From: Gammaproteobacteria bacterium | Lineage (GTDB): Bacteria; Pseudomonadota; Gammaproteobacteria; JAPPPA01 | Length of the DNA stretch: 64,000 nucleotides | Assembly: GCA_030425645.1 (NCBI GenBank) | Contig: JAUHZK010000008.1 | Span: forward strand, 1 to 64,000 | Direction of reading: 5' to 3' | In this document: positions 16,917 to 27,506 of the stretch, piece after piece | How the letters are laid out: every line of letters starts with the position of its first letter | Numbering within the stretch: position 1 is the first letter of the stretch | Program-made: the position numbers and the translations under genes | The notes under the pieces: model-generated | Seen by the model: the letters and a program-made list of their open reading frames with translations, nothing else | The model's database searches: none | Told to the model about the DNA's origin: nothing

Positions 16917-17729
16917 CTAACGCATTTTAGCCATAACAGCTGCCGTATCTGGCCGCACACCACGCCAAATGACAAAGGCCTCAGCGGCTTGCTCAACCAA
17001 CATACCCAAACCGTCGTGCAGACGTGTGGCGCCCTGCTCCGCGCACCACTTAAGGAACGCCGTGGGTTCTTGGCTATACATCATGTCGTAGCAAACGGTA
17101 TCGGCGGCAATCACGCCGGGGTTAATCGGCGGCACGTCACCAGCCAAACTCGCGGCAGTGGCATTAATAATCACATCAAAGGGTTTGTCTTTCAGCTCAT
17201 CAAAGCCGGTGCCACAGGTAAAACCGCAATCACCAAATTCGCGCGCCAGTTGCACACCTTTTTCCTTGGTACGGTTACTCACAATCAGTTTGGCGGTGCC
17301 GGCTGCTAACAAGGGCTGCATGACGCCTTTGGCGGCGCCACCGGCACCTAATAGCAATACGCGTTTGTCTTTTAGCTCAACACCGATATTGACCGTTAAG
17401 TCTCGTAGCAGGCCCAAGCCATCGGTGTTATGACCTTTTAACTTGCCGTCGTCCAGCAACTCAATGGTATTCACTGCGCCGGCACGCTCGGCCAAGTCGG
17501 ATAATTCATCAACTAGCTCATAAGCATCATGTTTAAACGGCACGGTGACATTAGCGCCCTGGCCGCCATCCTCTAGAAACTGCTGTATCGCTGTGGCAAA
17601 ACCATCAAGTTCAGCTAAACGTTTTTCATAGCTGATGGCTTGGCCGGTTTGGGCGGCAAAGGCATGGTGGATATCCGGAGATTTGGAATGCGCGATAGGG
17701 TTGCCGAAAACGGCATATAAATCAGTCAT
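16917..17729 (-). CDS. aroE: Shikimate dehydrogenase (NADP+)
   Basis: Reduces 3-dehydroshikimate to shikimate in the aromatic amino acid pathway. 270 residues from the ATG at 17727-17729; the 39 extra upstream codons are a non-conserved open frame. Substrate loop 'FGNPIAHSKSPDIHHAFA', catalytic Lys in 'NVTVPFKHDAY', 'NTDGLGLLRDL', and the NADP-binding 'LLGAGGAAKGV' with 'VSNRTKEK' for the phosphate. Divergent from the AraC-type regulator. Confidence 0.96.
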   Translation of the reverse strand: MTDLYAVFGNPIAHSKSPDIHHAFAAQTGQAISYEKRLAELDGFATAIQQFLEDGGQGANVTVPFKHDAYELVDELSDLAERAGAVNTIELLDDGKLKGHNTDGLGLLRDLTVNIGVELKDKRVLLLGAGGAAKGVMQPLLAAGTAKLIVSNRTKEKGVQLAREFGDCGFTCGTGFDELKDKPFDVIINATAASLAGDVPPINPGVIAADTVCYDMMYSQEPTAFLKWCAEQGATRLHDGLGMLVEQAAEAFVIWRGVRPDTAAVMAKMR

Positions 17730-17766
17730 AAAGATGCGGAAACATTGCTTGCATGGTATTTTTTGA

Positions 17767-18870
17767 ATGATGCAGGAGACCACAAAAATTACAAGCCCCA
17801 AAAGCACGAGCGAAGCGCTGCAATCTGTCAGCGCGGCTGAGAACACGCCGATTTATCACACCTCAACAATCGGCTTGTTCCGCGGCCTTATCGACTATTG
17901 CCGGCAGCATAAGATTCCGATCGAACCGGTTTTGGCCGAAGCTGGCTTGGAAGAAGCCGATCTGGCCAATGTCGACAACCGCATTCCACTGGAACGCCAT
18001 CAGGCAGCTGTGCACAAAGCCTCTGAGCTATCAGGCGACCCGGATTTTGCCATTCATACCGGTGAGGCAATCAAACCCGGGCATTACGGCATTGTTGGGC
18101 TTGTCGCCATGAGCTGCGAAAAAGCGGGCGAGCTTTTGGAGCTACATATTCGCTATCAAAGTCTCGTTGCCGATGGCGTCGATGTCGAATACATCAAAAC
18201 CGATGATGGCGTAGAGCTGCGTATTCACCCCAAGCTAGAGATATTGCAAAACAGTCGCATCCACCAAGAAGGCTCACTTTCCTCTTGGATTTCTTTGGCG
18301 CGCTGGATTACCGGCCTAAAGGATCACTATCCGCTGCGGGTCAATTTCACCACCGACAAACCAGAGAACACCAACGAGCTACACCGTGTACTAGGTGACA
18401 ATATATTTTGGAACCAACCCGTCGCGGGCGGCATTTTTGCTGCCGAACTGATGGAGCACCCGCTACCGCAGTCCAATCCCACCTTACGCCGGCAGCTAGA
18501 ATCCGAAGCCGAAAAACAACTAATCGCAGCTGGCGGCGCACAATTCGATCCATTGCTACAACAAGTTCAGAGCCGCATCGCCAAATCATTGGCAGATGGT
18601 GTGCCTGATATCGAGCAGGTATCCAGCACCCTAAATCTGTCCACCCGCGCGCTGCAACGTAAATTAAGCGACCTTAATACCAGCTTCAGCCAAATGCTCG
18701 ACAACACACGTCGAGAGTTGGCGATGAGCTATATCCGCCAAACCCATATTTCCTTAACCGAAATTGCCTTTCTACTTGGTTTTTCAGAGCAAAGTGCTTT
18801 TAACCGCGCTTTTAAACGTTGGACTGAGCAGTCCCCCAGCGCCTACCGCAAAAGCCTAGCCGCAGATTAG
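17767..18870 (+). CDS. AraC-family transcriptional regulator with Arabinose_bd-type ligand domain
   Basis: 367 residues. The N-terminal two thirds (about 30-225) match the ligand-binding domain type with 'RIPLERHQAAVHKASELSGDPDFAIHTGE' and 'HYGIVGLVAMSCEKAGELLELHIRYQSLV'. The C-terminal part (about 270-365) is a double helix-turn-helix AraC domain ending 'SLTEIAFLLGFSEQSAFNRAFKRW'. It likely regulates the sterol-desaturase-family gene just downstream on the same strand, or lipid genes. The start is uncertain: the ATG at 17767 has no Shine-Dalgarno, whereas a good AGGAG (17774-17778) precedes only a non-standard ATT in frame. Confidence 0.9.
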   Translation: MMQETTKITSPKSTSEALQSVSAAENTPIYHTSTIGLFRGLIDYCRQHKIPIEPVLAEAGLEEADLANVDNRIPLERHQAAVHKASELSGDPDFAIHTGEAIKPGHYGIVGLVAMSCEKAGELLELHIRYQSLVADGVDVEYIKTDDGVELRIHPKLEILQNSRIHQEGSLSSWISLARWITGLKDHYPLRVNFTTDKPENTNELHRVLGDNIFWNQPVAGGIFAAELMEHPLPQSNPTLRRQLESEAEKQLIAAGGAQFDPLLQQVQSRIAKSLADGVPDIEQVSSTLNLSTRALQRKLSDLNTSFSQMLDNTRRELAMSYIRQTHISLTEIAFLLGFSEQSAFNRAFKRWTEQSPSAYRKSLAAD

Positions 18871-18968
18871 CGGTATCTAAGGTCAACTTTTCTGGCGTGC
18901 ATGATCAAGCTTGATTCCGCCGCGGCACACAGAATGAGCTCGACATTCAGAACAACGGGGAGCACCCC

Positions 18969-20267
18969 ATGTACGTATTCGAACAATCTTTACTGATCGC
19001 CATTCCAGCATTCTCACTCTTAATGCTGGTGGAATATCTATACGGCCTTTGGAAAGGTAATAACACTTACGCGAATAAAAGCGACGCCATCTCAAGCTTG
19101 CTCTCAGGCCTGACCTTTATTATTTCCAACACCATTGGTTTTGGTGTGTTGGTGATTTCTTATGACTGGCTACAAAGCCACATCGCCTTAACCAGCGTAG
19201 ACAGCAGCCAATGGTGGGTTTGGGTGGCAACTTTTATCGCTATGGATTTTGCCGGTTACTGGATGCACCGCTGGGCGCATGAAAACGGCTTCCTCTGGAG
19301 CATGCATGTTATTCACCACAGCAGCGAACACTTCAACCTGCCGGTAGCGCTTCGGCAAAATGCCTTTAAATGGCTTAGCTATCGCCCGTTGATGATGTTT
19401 CCCATCGCCCTAATCGGCGTACCGGTTGAGGTTATCGCCATTCTCGCTCCCATCCATTACTTTATGCAGTACTGGTACCACACGGCCCATATCGGAAAAT
19501 TTTCTGGTGTGTGGGGCTGGCTAGAGAAAATCATCGTTACACCGTCTCAGCACCGTGTTCACCACGCCATTAACGACATCTATATCGACAAAAACTACGG
19601 CAATATTTTTAGCGTTTGGGACCGCTGGTTTGGCACTTTTCAAGAAGAGTTAGACGAAGAGCCTTGCGTGTACGGCTGCCTTGGCCCGGTACGCACCTGG
19701 GACCCAATGAAAATTGAGCTGCGTTATATCGGCAAGATGTTGCGCGACGCGGTATTCACCAAACACTGGGGCGACAAAATTCGGGTTTTTACCGCTCATA
19801 CCGGCTGGCGCCCTGACGATGTCGCCGCACGCTGGCCCGGCCCTTTTGTAGACGACTACAAAAACTTTGAACGCTACCAACCGTCGGTACCCAGTTGGTT
19901 AGAGTGGTGGGGATTTACCGAGCTGCTCTCGATTGTTGCCGCAGCACTGTATCTATTCGCCAATATGGCCAGCATCGCGCCGGATAGCTTTCTGCTGTTT
20001 AGCTTTGTCGCCATCGCTTTGCTTAGCATTCAAAGCCTCGCGGCGTTATTAGAAGGTCGTTGCGGCTGGGTAGGTGCTATTGCCCGCGTATCAGTGATGG
20101 CGGCAGTAGTGGTACAAACAGGCAGTTTATATGGCCTAGCCAATGGCGCTGTCGCCGGCGTTGGCATTTATGTTGCGATTAGCCTAGCTGTACGCCTGCA
20201 GCGGCAACTAGCATTAATGCCATCACGGCAGCCAGCGGTAAACGCCCAAATCAACGCGTCCACGTAG
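18969..20267 (+). CDS. Sterol desaturase / fatty acid hydroxylase family membrane protein
   Basis: 432 residues with N-terminal membrane helices. The histidine-box signature of the di-iron hydroxylase superfamily is complete: HRWAH (in 'MHRWAHENGF'), HHSSEH and HRVHH, plus an intervening 'HYFMQYWYH'. Such enzymes use O2 to hydroxylate or desaturate lipids; the alkylglycerol mono-oxygenase branch looks similar. The C-terminal 130 residues are a further block of helices, longer than the minimal family. It lies 98 bases after the AraC regulator. The last 45 bases overlap the convergent alkyltransferase-like gene. Substrate unknown. Confidence 0.92.
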   Translation: MYVFEQSLLIAIPAFSLLMLVEYLYGLWKGNNTYANKSDAISSLLSGLTFIISNTIGFGVLVISYDWLQSHIALTSVDSSQWWVWVATFIAMDFAGYWMHRWAHENGFLWSMHVIHHSSEHFNLPVALRQNAFKWLSYRPLMMFPIALIGVPVEVIAILAPIHYFMQYWYHTAHIGKFSGVWGWLEKIIVTPSQHRVHHAINDIYIDKNYGNIFSVWDRWFGTFQEELDEEPCVYGCLGPVRTWDPMKIELRYIGKMLRDAVFTKHWGDKIRVFTAHTGWRPDDVAARWPGPFVDDYKNFERYQPSVPSWLEWWGFTELLSIVAAALYLFANMASIAPDSFLLFSFVAIALLSIQSLAALLEGRCGWVGAIARVSVMAAVVVQTGSLYGLANGAVAGVGIYVAISLAVRLQRQLALMPSRQPAVNAQINAST

Positions 20268-20537
20268 ATCGAATTCAACACCTTCAGCCTCCAGCAGTTT
20301 TTGCTGGAGGTTTTCACGCTCACCCGCTTCATTACGAACACTGACCTCGCCTTTGGCGTTTAAAACCCGCCACCAAGGAATCTGATGTTGCTTGCCTCGT
20401 AAGGCAGCTAAAGCGTATCCCACCTGCCTAGCGGCACGCGGCATTTCCGCCATCTCTGCCACTTGCCCATAACTACAGACTTTACCGGCCGGAATAGCCG
20501 CCACCACGGTATAAATACGGGCGTAAGAATCAGACAC
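20223..20537 (-). CDS. Alkyltransferase-like DNA repair protein (ATL)
   Basis: 104 residues of the MGMT DNA-binding fold: 'VVAAIPAGKVCSYGQVAEMA', 'ARQVGYAL', then PWWRV at 54-58. MGMT has PCHRV there, so the alkyl-accepting Cys is replaced by Trp55. That defines ATL proteins, which bind O6-alkylguanine and hand it to nucleotide excision repair. The start is GTG and overlaps the stop of the upstream Pmp3 gene by one base. Convergent overlap of 45 bases with the desaturase gene. Confidence 0.93.
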   Translation of the reverse strand: MSDSYARIYTVVAAIPAGKVCSYGQVAEMAEMPRAARQVGYALAALRGKQHQIPWWRVLNAKGEVSVRNEAGERENLQQKLLEAEGVEFDLRGRVDLGVYRWLP

Positions 20538-20788
20538 TAACGGCCTTGTTTAGCCCGGCGTTTACGCTGAGTCGGGGTTTGGCCCGAGCGCTGCCTAACC
20601 GGCTTTTTGATGGTTTTCCGAGGCAACACCAACCACAAAGCATGGAACATACCCGGCACAAAAAATAACAAGGTTAATACTAGGTTGATGTAAAAATGCT
20701 GAGTCACCCCCACCTTCCAATACGCGGCCAACGGCGGTATTAAAAACGCGACTACAAACTTCACTAAATCATCTTCGGCTTTATTCAT
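20537..20788 (-). CDS. YqaE/Pmp3-family small membrane protein (long form)
   Basis: 83 residues. The two hydrophobic segments of Pmp3 are present: 'FVVAFLIPPLAAYWKVGVTQHFYINLVLTLLFFVPGMFHALWLVL'. A basic tail rich in R, K and Q is about 20 residues longer than in typical members. Pmp3 proteins affect membrane potential and salt tolerance in yeast; bacterial roles are unclear. Translationally linked to the ATL gene. A second, shorter paralogue is at 21244-21435. Confidence 0.9.
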   Translation of the reverse strand: MNKAEDDLVKFVVAFLIPPLAAYWKVGVTQHFYINLVLTLLFFVPGMFHALWLVLPRKTIKKPVRQRSGQTPTQRKRRAKQGR

Positions 20789-20894
20789 TTGGTCTCACCC
20801 ACTATTCATTTTTCTACCGCTTGTTATACCGTAATCAAGCAACTAGAAAAATCCCTCTTGCACACATAAAGTGACTCACTACAGGAGAGACATC

Positions 20895-21191
20895 ATGAAT
20901 AAGAAAATCACTTACGGCCTAATGCTAATCATTGTCGCGGGTTATACCGCTTACGTTATCGCCACCGACGGTTATCTATCGATCGTGCATGCTGGCATGG
21001 CTAGCGCCGGTGCATTGCAAATCACGCTGGATTTAGTCGCCGCGCTGCTACTGGTGGTGGCTTGGATCTACCAAGATGCGAAAGCTCAGCAACGCAATCC
21101 ATGGCCTTGGATTGCCGCAACCTGCGTGGTTGGCACCTCAGCACCATTGGCTTATTTATTCATGCGTGAACTAAAAAATCAGCAGGCATAA
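20895..21191 (+). CDS. DUF2834-like small membrane protein
   Basis: 98 residues from the ATG at 20895, which has AGGAGA 6 bases upstream; an earlier in-frame ATG at 20871 lacks one. Three hydrophobic segments: 'ITYGLMLIIVAGYTAYVIA', 'LQITLDLVAALLLVVAWIY' and 'WPWIAATCVVGTSAPLAYLFM'. The 'YQDAKAQ' between helices 2 and 3 is typical of DUF2834. No function is known. It lies between two Pmp3-like genes on the other strand and shares a terminator region with the second. Confidence 0.8.
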   Translation: MNKKITYGLMLIIVAGYTAYVIATDGYLSIVHAGMASAGALQITLDLVAALLLVVAWIYQDAKAQQRNPWPWIAATCVVGTSAPLAYLFMRELKNQQA

Positions 21192-21222
21192 AAAAAGCGC
21201 CCCAAGAAAACTCTTGGAGCGC
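21190..21222 (-). terminator. Terminator after the short Pmp3 gene
   Basis: The minus strand has an 11-bp stem with one mismatch (GCGCTCCAAGA / TCTTGGGGCGC, 21197-21222) followed by seven T. It also sits just after the convergent DUF2834 gene stop and could act both ways. Confidence 0.8.
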
Positions 21223-21243
21223 CTTATCTGGAGCTGCTAGTGA

Positions 21244-21435
21244 CTAACCTTTCTGCTTAGTCAAAATCAGCCATAGCGCATGCAAAATACCTGGGAAGTA
21301 GCCAAACAGGGTCAGCACGATATTGAGGAAGAAATGCAGGCTAACGCCCACTTGCAAGTAAGCCGCAACCGGCGGCAATAGAATTGCAATGATAATACGT
21401 AGTAAATCTTGATCGCTTTGTTTGGCCATATCCAA
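21244..21435 (-). CDS. YqaE/Pmp3-family small membrane protein (short form)
   Basis: 63 residues, possibly starting at the second Met (MAKQSD). The family pattern 'IIIAILLPPVAAYLQVGVSLHFFLNIVLTLFGYFPGILHALWLIL' gives two membrane helices with the conserved PP and GxxxHF. It is clearly paralogous to the 83-residue protein at 20537-20788 but without the basic tail. Closed by the terminator at 21190-21222. Confidence 0.92.
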   Translation of the reverse strand: MDMAKQSDQDLLRIIIAILLPPVAAYLQVGVSLHFFLNIVLTLFGYFPGILHALWLILTKQKG

Positions 21436-21510
21436 ATCCTTACATTCGCTGTGAACAAAAATGTCGCGCTATGATGCGCCTAAGCTCATTCTAATCTTAT
21501 TGGTGACAAC

Positions 21511-22206
21511 ATGCTGACGATTCATCACCTGAACAATTCACGTTCACAACGCATCCTCTGGTTTTTAGAGGAGCTAAAAGCTGAAAGCAGCGACAGCAAA
21601 CCGTTCGACTACCAGATCAAATACTACCAACGCGACAGCAAAACCATGCTCGCGCCAGACGAGCTCAAACAAATTCACCCATTGGGCAAGTCGCCAGTCA
21701 TTACCGACGGCGACCTCACCATTGCCGAAACCGGTGCCATTATTGAATATTTAGTGGATACCTATGCTGACCATCACTGGCGTCCGCAACGTGGCACTCA
21801 GGCACGTAACGACTACAACTATTGGATTCACGCAGCCGAGGGCACTTACGCTCCCTACCTAGTAATGAAGCTGGTATTTAGCAAACTCACTCAACCACCT
21901 GTACCGTTTGTTATTCGGCCAATTACCAAAAGCATTAATGCGCAGGTCAACAAACAGTTTATCGACCCCAATATCCAGCGCGGCTTGGAGCATTTGGAGA
22001 ACACTTTGGCAGGCCAAAACTGGCTACTAGGAGACGCCCTCACCGCCGCCGACATTATGATGAGCTTTGTAGTTGAGGGTTCAGCCGCAAGAATCGGTTT
22101 AGAAAAAAACTATCCCAACATCCATGCCTATAAAACCCGCTTCCAAAGCCGTGCGGCTTATAAGCTAGGTTTAGAAAAAGGCGGCCCCTACCAACTGGGC
22201 CTATAA
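21511..22206 (+). CDS. Glutathione S-transferase family protein
   Basis: 231 residues. The N-terminal thioredoxin-like domain begins 'LTIHHLNNSRSQRILWFLEEL' with 'NNSRS' in the active-site loop; the catalytic residue is likely a Ser or Tyr here. It has the cis-Pro motif 'KSPVITDGD' and the glutathione-binding 'AETGAIIEYL'. The C-terminal helical domain carries 'GDALTAADIMMSF'. It resembles yeast GTT1-like bacterial GSTs. First of a plus-strand run with cytochrome b561 (15 bases on) and truncated haemoglobin, suggesting redox or oxygen stress. Confidence 0.93.
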   Translation: MLTIHHLNNSRSQRILWFLEELKAESSDSKPFDYQIKYYQRDSKTMLAPDELKQIHPLGKSPVITDGDLTIAETGAIIEYLVDTYADHHWRPQRGTQARNDYNYWIHAAEGTYAPYLVMKLVFSKLTQPPVPFVIRPITKSINAQVNKQFIDPNIQRGLEHLENTLAGQNWLLGDALTAADIMMSFVVEGSAARIGLEKNYPNIHAYKTRFQSRAAYKLGLEKGGPYQLGL

Positions 22207-22221
22207 AACGAGGCAAAGCCA

Positions 22222-22782
22222 ATGCAACTAGACACCCCACAACAACTCAGCAAGACCACCATCATTCTGCACTGGGTGGTCGGACTTTCCATGATTGGCC
22301 TACTAGCCGTTGGCCAAGTGATGGAGATTTTCGAGCTTTATAGCCTGTACCCCATCCATAAAGCCCTTGGTTTTCTGATTTTCTTTGTGATCCTAGCGCG
22401 TGTGGTGTGGCGGTTTAAAAACGGCTGGCCAACACCGGTTTCGCAATATCAACGCCATGAACAAATTCTGTCAAAGCTAGTGCATTGGGTACTCATTATT
22501 GGCACCATACTGATGCCAATCTCCGGTTTTCTGATGTCCGCCGTGGGCGGTCATGGCGTCGATGTATTTGGTTGGGAAGTGGTCGCCAGAAACCCTGACC
22601 CCGTGAACGCTGGCAAGGTGATTGCGCATAACGCTGACATTGCCGGTACCGCGCATACCCTGCATGGCATTATCGGCAAAATCATGATGGGCGCGGTGGC
22701 GCTGCATATTGCCGGCGCTCTCAAACACCATATTGCCGACAAGGACAACACCCTGCGTCGTATGCTTGGCAAGGCCGTATAA
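22222..22782 (+). CDS. Cytochrome b561
   Basis: 186 residues, four membrane helices, di-haem b. The ligand-type histidines occur in 'ILHWVVG' (helix 1), 'YPIHKALGF' (helix 2), 'TLHGIIGKI' (helix 3 end) and 'VALHIAGALKHH' (helix 4). Family members move electrons from quinol or superoxide across the inner membrane. It is followed 6 bases later by truncated haemoglobin, a plausible redox partner. Confidence 0.93.
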   Translation: MQLDTPQQLSKTTIILHWVVGLSMIGLLAVGQVMEIFELYSLYPIHKALGFLIFFVILARVVWRFKNGWPTPVSQYQRHEQILSKLVHWVLIIGTILMPISGFLMSAVGGHGVDVFGWEVVARNPDPVNAGKVIAHNADIAGTAHTLHGIIGKIMMGAVALHIAGALKHHIADKDNTLRRMLGKAV

Positions 22783-22788
22783 ACGCTT

Positions 22789-23205
22789 ATGCCAAACCCG
22801 AGCTACGGCACCCTTGATGCCTCCTACCAAGCCGCAGGCCAGCTTGCGGGCATCACGGCCTTGGTCGATGCCTTTTACGGCTATATGGAAACGCTACCGG
22901 AAGCGGCCAAGATTCGAGCCATGCACCCGCAAGACTTGGCCGAATCACGCCGCAAGCTAAGCTATTTCCTCTCAGGCTGGCTTGGCGGCCCTAAGCTTTA
23001 CGCCGAACATTACGGCGGCATTCGCATCCCGCTGTTTCACAAGCCCTTCCCCATCGGCGACGCTGAACGCGACGCTTGGTTGCTGTGCATGCAAAAGGCC
23101 ATTGCCGAGCAACCCTATACCGATGATTTCAAAGAATATTTGCTGACACAGCTGCGCGTGCCCGCCGAACGCATCCGGCAAGTCAACGTCACCCAGCAGC
23201 GCTAG
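22789..23205 (+). CDS. Group II truncated haemoglobin
   Basis: 138 residues, the two-over-two globin fold. The region 'AEHYGGIRIPLFHKPFPIGDAERDAWLLCMQKAI' has the proximal histidine in 'FHKPFPIG' and the conserved Trp of group II. 'LSYFLSGWLGGPKLY' precedes it as in the family. It binds O2 or NO in the cytoplasm. Co-transcribed with GST and cytochrome b561. Its last 4 bases overlap the convergent hypothetical gene at 23202. Confidence 0.94.
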   Translation: MPNPSYGTLDASYQAAGQLAGITALVDAFYGYMETLPEAAKIRAMHPQDLAESRRKLSYFLSGWLGGPKLYAEHYGGIRIPLFHKPFPIGDAERDAWLLCMQKAIAEQPYTDDFKEYLLTQLRVPAERIRQVNVTQQR

Positions 23206-23717
23206 TTAGCACCACTAGCCCGCAAATGGCACTCGGCGATATACCAGAGACTGAGTGCATTAATGCCTTGCTTAGCGATCTCCGCTTCGGCCTCAGTGCG
23301 ACTCTTATAACGACCTAAGCAACCATTACGGTAAGTCTTGGCATCACGGTAAATCACCGTCGTCGCCTCATCTGCTTGCGCCTGTAATTCTGGATACAAC
23401 TGCTGCACTACTGAATTAGACATAAACAGTTCGGCTGACTCTGCCGCCGCCTCTGTGGCCATCTGTAAGGCAAATGCAGCGCAATACGCAGCCGGCTTGG
23501 CGGTAATCAGCCGGCACTGGTCGCCACCACCTTCTTCTTCGTTATCCGTTATCACTACCAGATGTCCAACGGCATACTCGTGCGCAGCGATGCTATAGCC
23601 AAACACATATTCGCAGCACAAAGCCTCGGCTTCTGCCGGGATCTCATCGGCCGCTAGTTCCAGCAGCTCAAAGTCATTTAGGTCAATCGCCTGCACGTCA
23701 GCCAGCGTGTAACTCAT
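23202..23717 (-). CDS. Hypothetical acidic protein, 171 residues
   Basis: I do not recognise the family. From the ATG at 23715-23717 the protein is Ala- and Glu-rich with many predicted helices and five cysteines ('CCEY', 'QCRL', 'YCAA' and two near the C-terminus). No signal peptide or membrane helix is present. The open frame runs 28 codons further upstream, but that part overlaps the YjbQ gene. It follows yjbQ by 11 bases and is probably in that operon (hemB-yjbQ-this). Function unknown. Confidence 0.7.
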   Translation of the reverse strand: MSYTLADVQAIDLNDFELLELAADEIPAEAEALCCEYVFGYSIAAHEYAVGHLVVITDNEEEGGGDQCRLITAKPAAYCAAFALQMATEAAAESAELFMSNSVVQQLYPELQAQADEATTVIYRDAKTYRNGCLGRYKSRTEAEAEIAKQGINALSLWYIAECHLRASGAN

Positions 23718-23728
23718 GTTTTCTACTC

Positions 23729-24142
23729 TTAGGAAATAGTGACAATCACTTGGCGTTGATGCGGCGCCGTGCGGTGCTCCCACAAATACAGGCCCTGCCA
23801 AGTACCAGTGGCTAATTTTCCGGCCGTAATCGGCAGCGTAATTGAAGACTGCGTTAAGGCCGTGCGGATATGCGCTGGCATATCGTCAGGGCCTTCGGCG
23901 GTATGAATAAACAGGCGGTCGCCGTCCGGAACCAAGCGCGCAAAAAAGGCTTCTAGATCAGTTTGTACGTCGCGGTCCCAGTTCTCGTTCAGCAATAAAC
24001 TAGCACTGGTATGCGGCACAAACACATGGCAGAGCCCAGTTTCAACATCGCTTTGGTAAACCAAGGCCTGCAGACGCTCGGTAATATCTAGCAACTGCCG
24101 ACCAGAGGTTTTAATGCTCAGCGTTTGCTGCAACACAGCCAT
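23729..24142 (-). CDS. yjbQ: YjbQ / UPF0047 family protein
   Basis: 137 residues with the complete family signature: 'GLCHVFVPHTSASLLLNENWDRDV' with its metal-type histidine, then 'TAEGPDDMPAHIRTALTQSSITLPI' and 'TWQGLYLWEHR'. E. coli YjbQ has weak thiamine-phosphate synthase activity in vivo tests; the true role is unsettled. It is 9 bases after hemB, and thiC is the next gene upstream, so a thiamine link is plausible but could be chance. Confidence 0.92.
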   Translation of the reverse strand: MAVLQQTLSIKTSGRQLLDITERLQALVYQSDVETGLCHVFVPHTSASLLLNENWDRDVQTDLEAFFARLVPDGDRLFIHTAEGPDDMPAHIRTALTQSSITLPITAGKLATGTWQGLYLWEHRTAPHQRQVIVTIS

Positions 24143-24151
24143 TAGCTACGA

Positions 24152-27110
<2,959 letters not shown>

Positions 27111-27130
27111 TCATGACAAGTTTAAGTAAC

Positions 27131-27146
27131 GGGGCAATATTACCCC
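27131..27146. promoter_or_regulatory. Palindrome between divergent thiC and rhodanese genes
   Basis: GGGGCAATATTACCCC is symmetrical apart from one pair. It lies midway between two divergent starts. It could be an operator for a dimeric regulator or a small hairpin in the rhodanese leader. No protein can be named. Confidence 0.4.
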
Positions 27147-27172
27147 GCCAAGCCCGACCCTGCAGAGAAACC

Positions 27173-27490
27173 ATGCTTGAAATTAGCGTTACTGAATTAA
27201 AAGACAAATTAGATGCCGGTGAGAACCTGCAACTGATTGATGTCAGAGAAACTTGGGAATTGGAAATTTGCCAGCTAGATGGCATCAAAAACCTACCCAT
27301 GACTGAAATTGCCGGCCGTGTCGAAGAAGTTGAAAAAAACATCGAAACCATCGTTATTTGTCACCACGGCGGCCGTAGCATGCAAGTGGCCATGTGGTTA
27401 GAACAACAAGGCCTTGATGAAATGACTAACCTAGCTGGCGGCATGGACGCTTGGGCCAACATTATTGATCCTTCAATGGATCGCTATTAA
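27173..27490 (+). CDS. Single-domain rhodanese-like sulfurtransferase
   Basis: 105 residues from the ATG at 27173; the 20 upstream in-frame codons run through the promoter region. The fold markers are 'LQLIDVRETWELEICQLDGIKNLPM' and the active-site loop CHHGGRS, with the persulfide cysteine followed by the expected six-residue loop, then 'NLAGGMDAW'. It moves sulfane sulfur to an acceptor. It is divergent from thiC, which suggests thiamine sulfur supply, and is followed 16 bases later by tolC. Confidence 0.93.
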   Translation: MLEISVTELKDKLDAGENLQLIDVRETWELEICQLDGIKNLPMTEIAGRVEEVEKNIETIVICHHGGRSMQVAMWLEQQGLDEMTNLAGGMDAWANIIDPSMDRY

Positions 27491-27506
27491 CTCTGAGAGC
27501 TAACCC

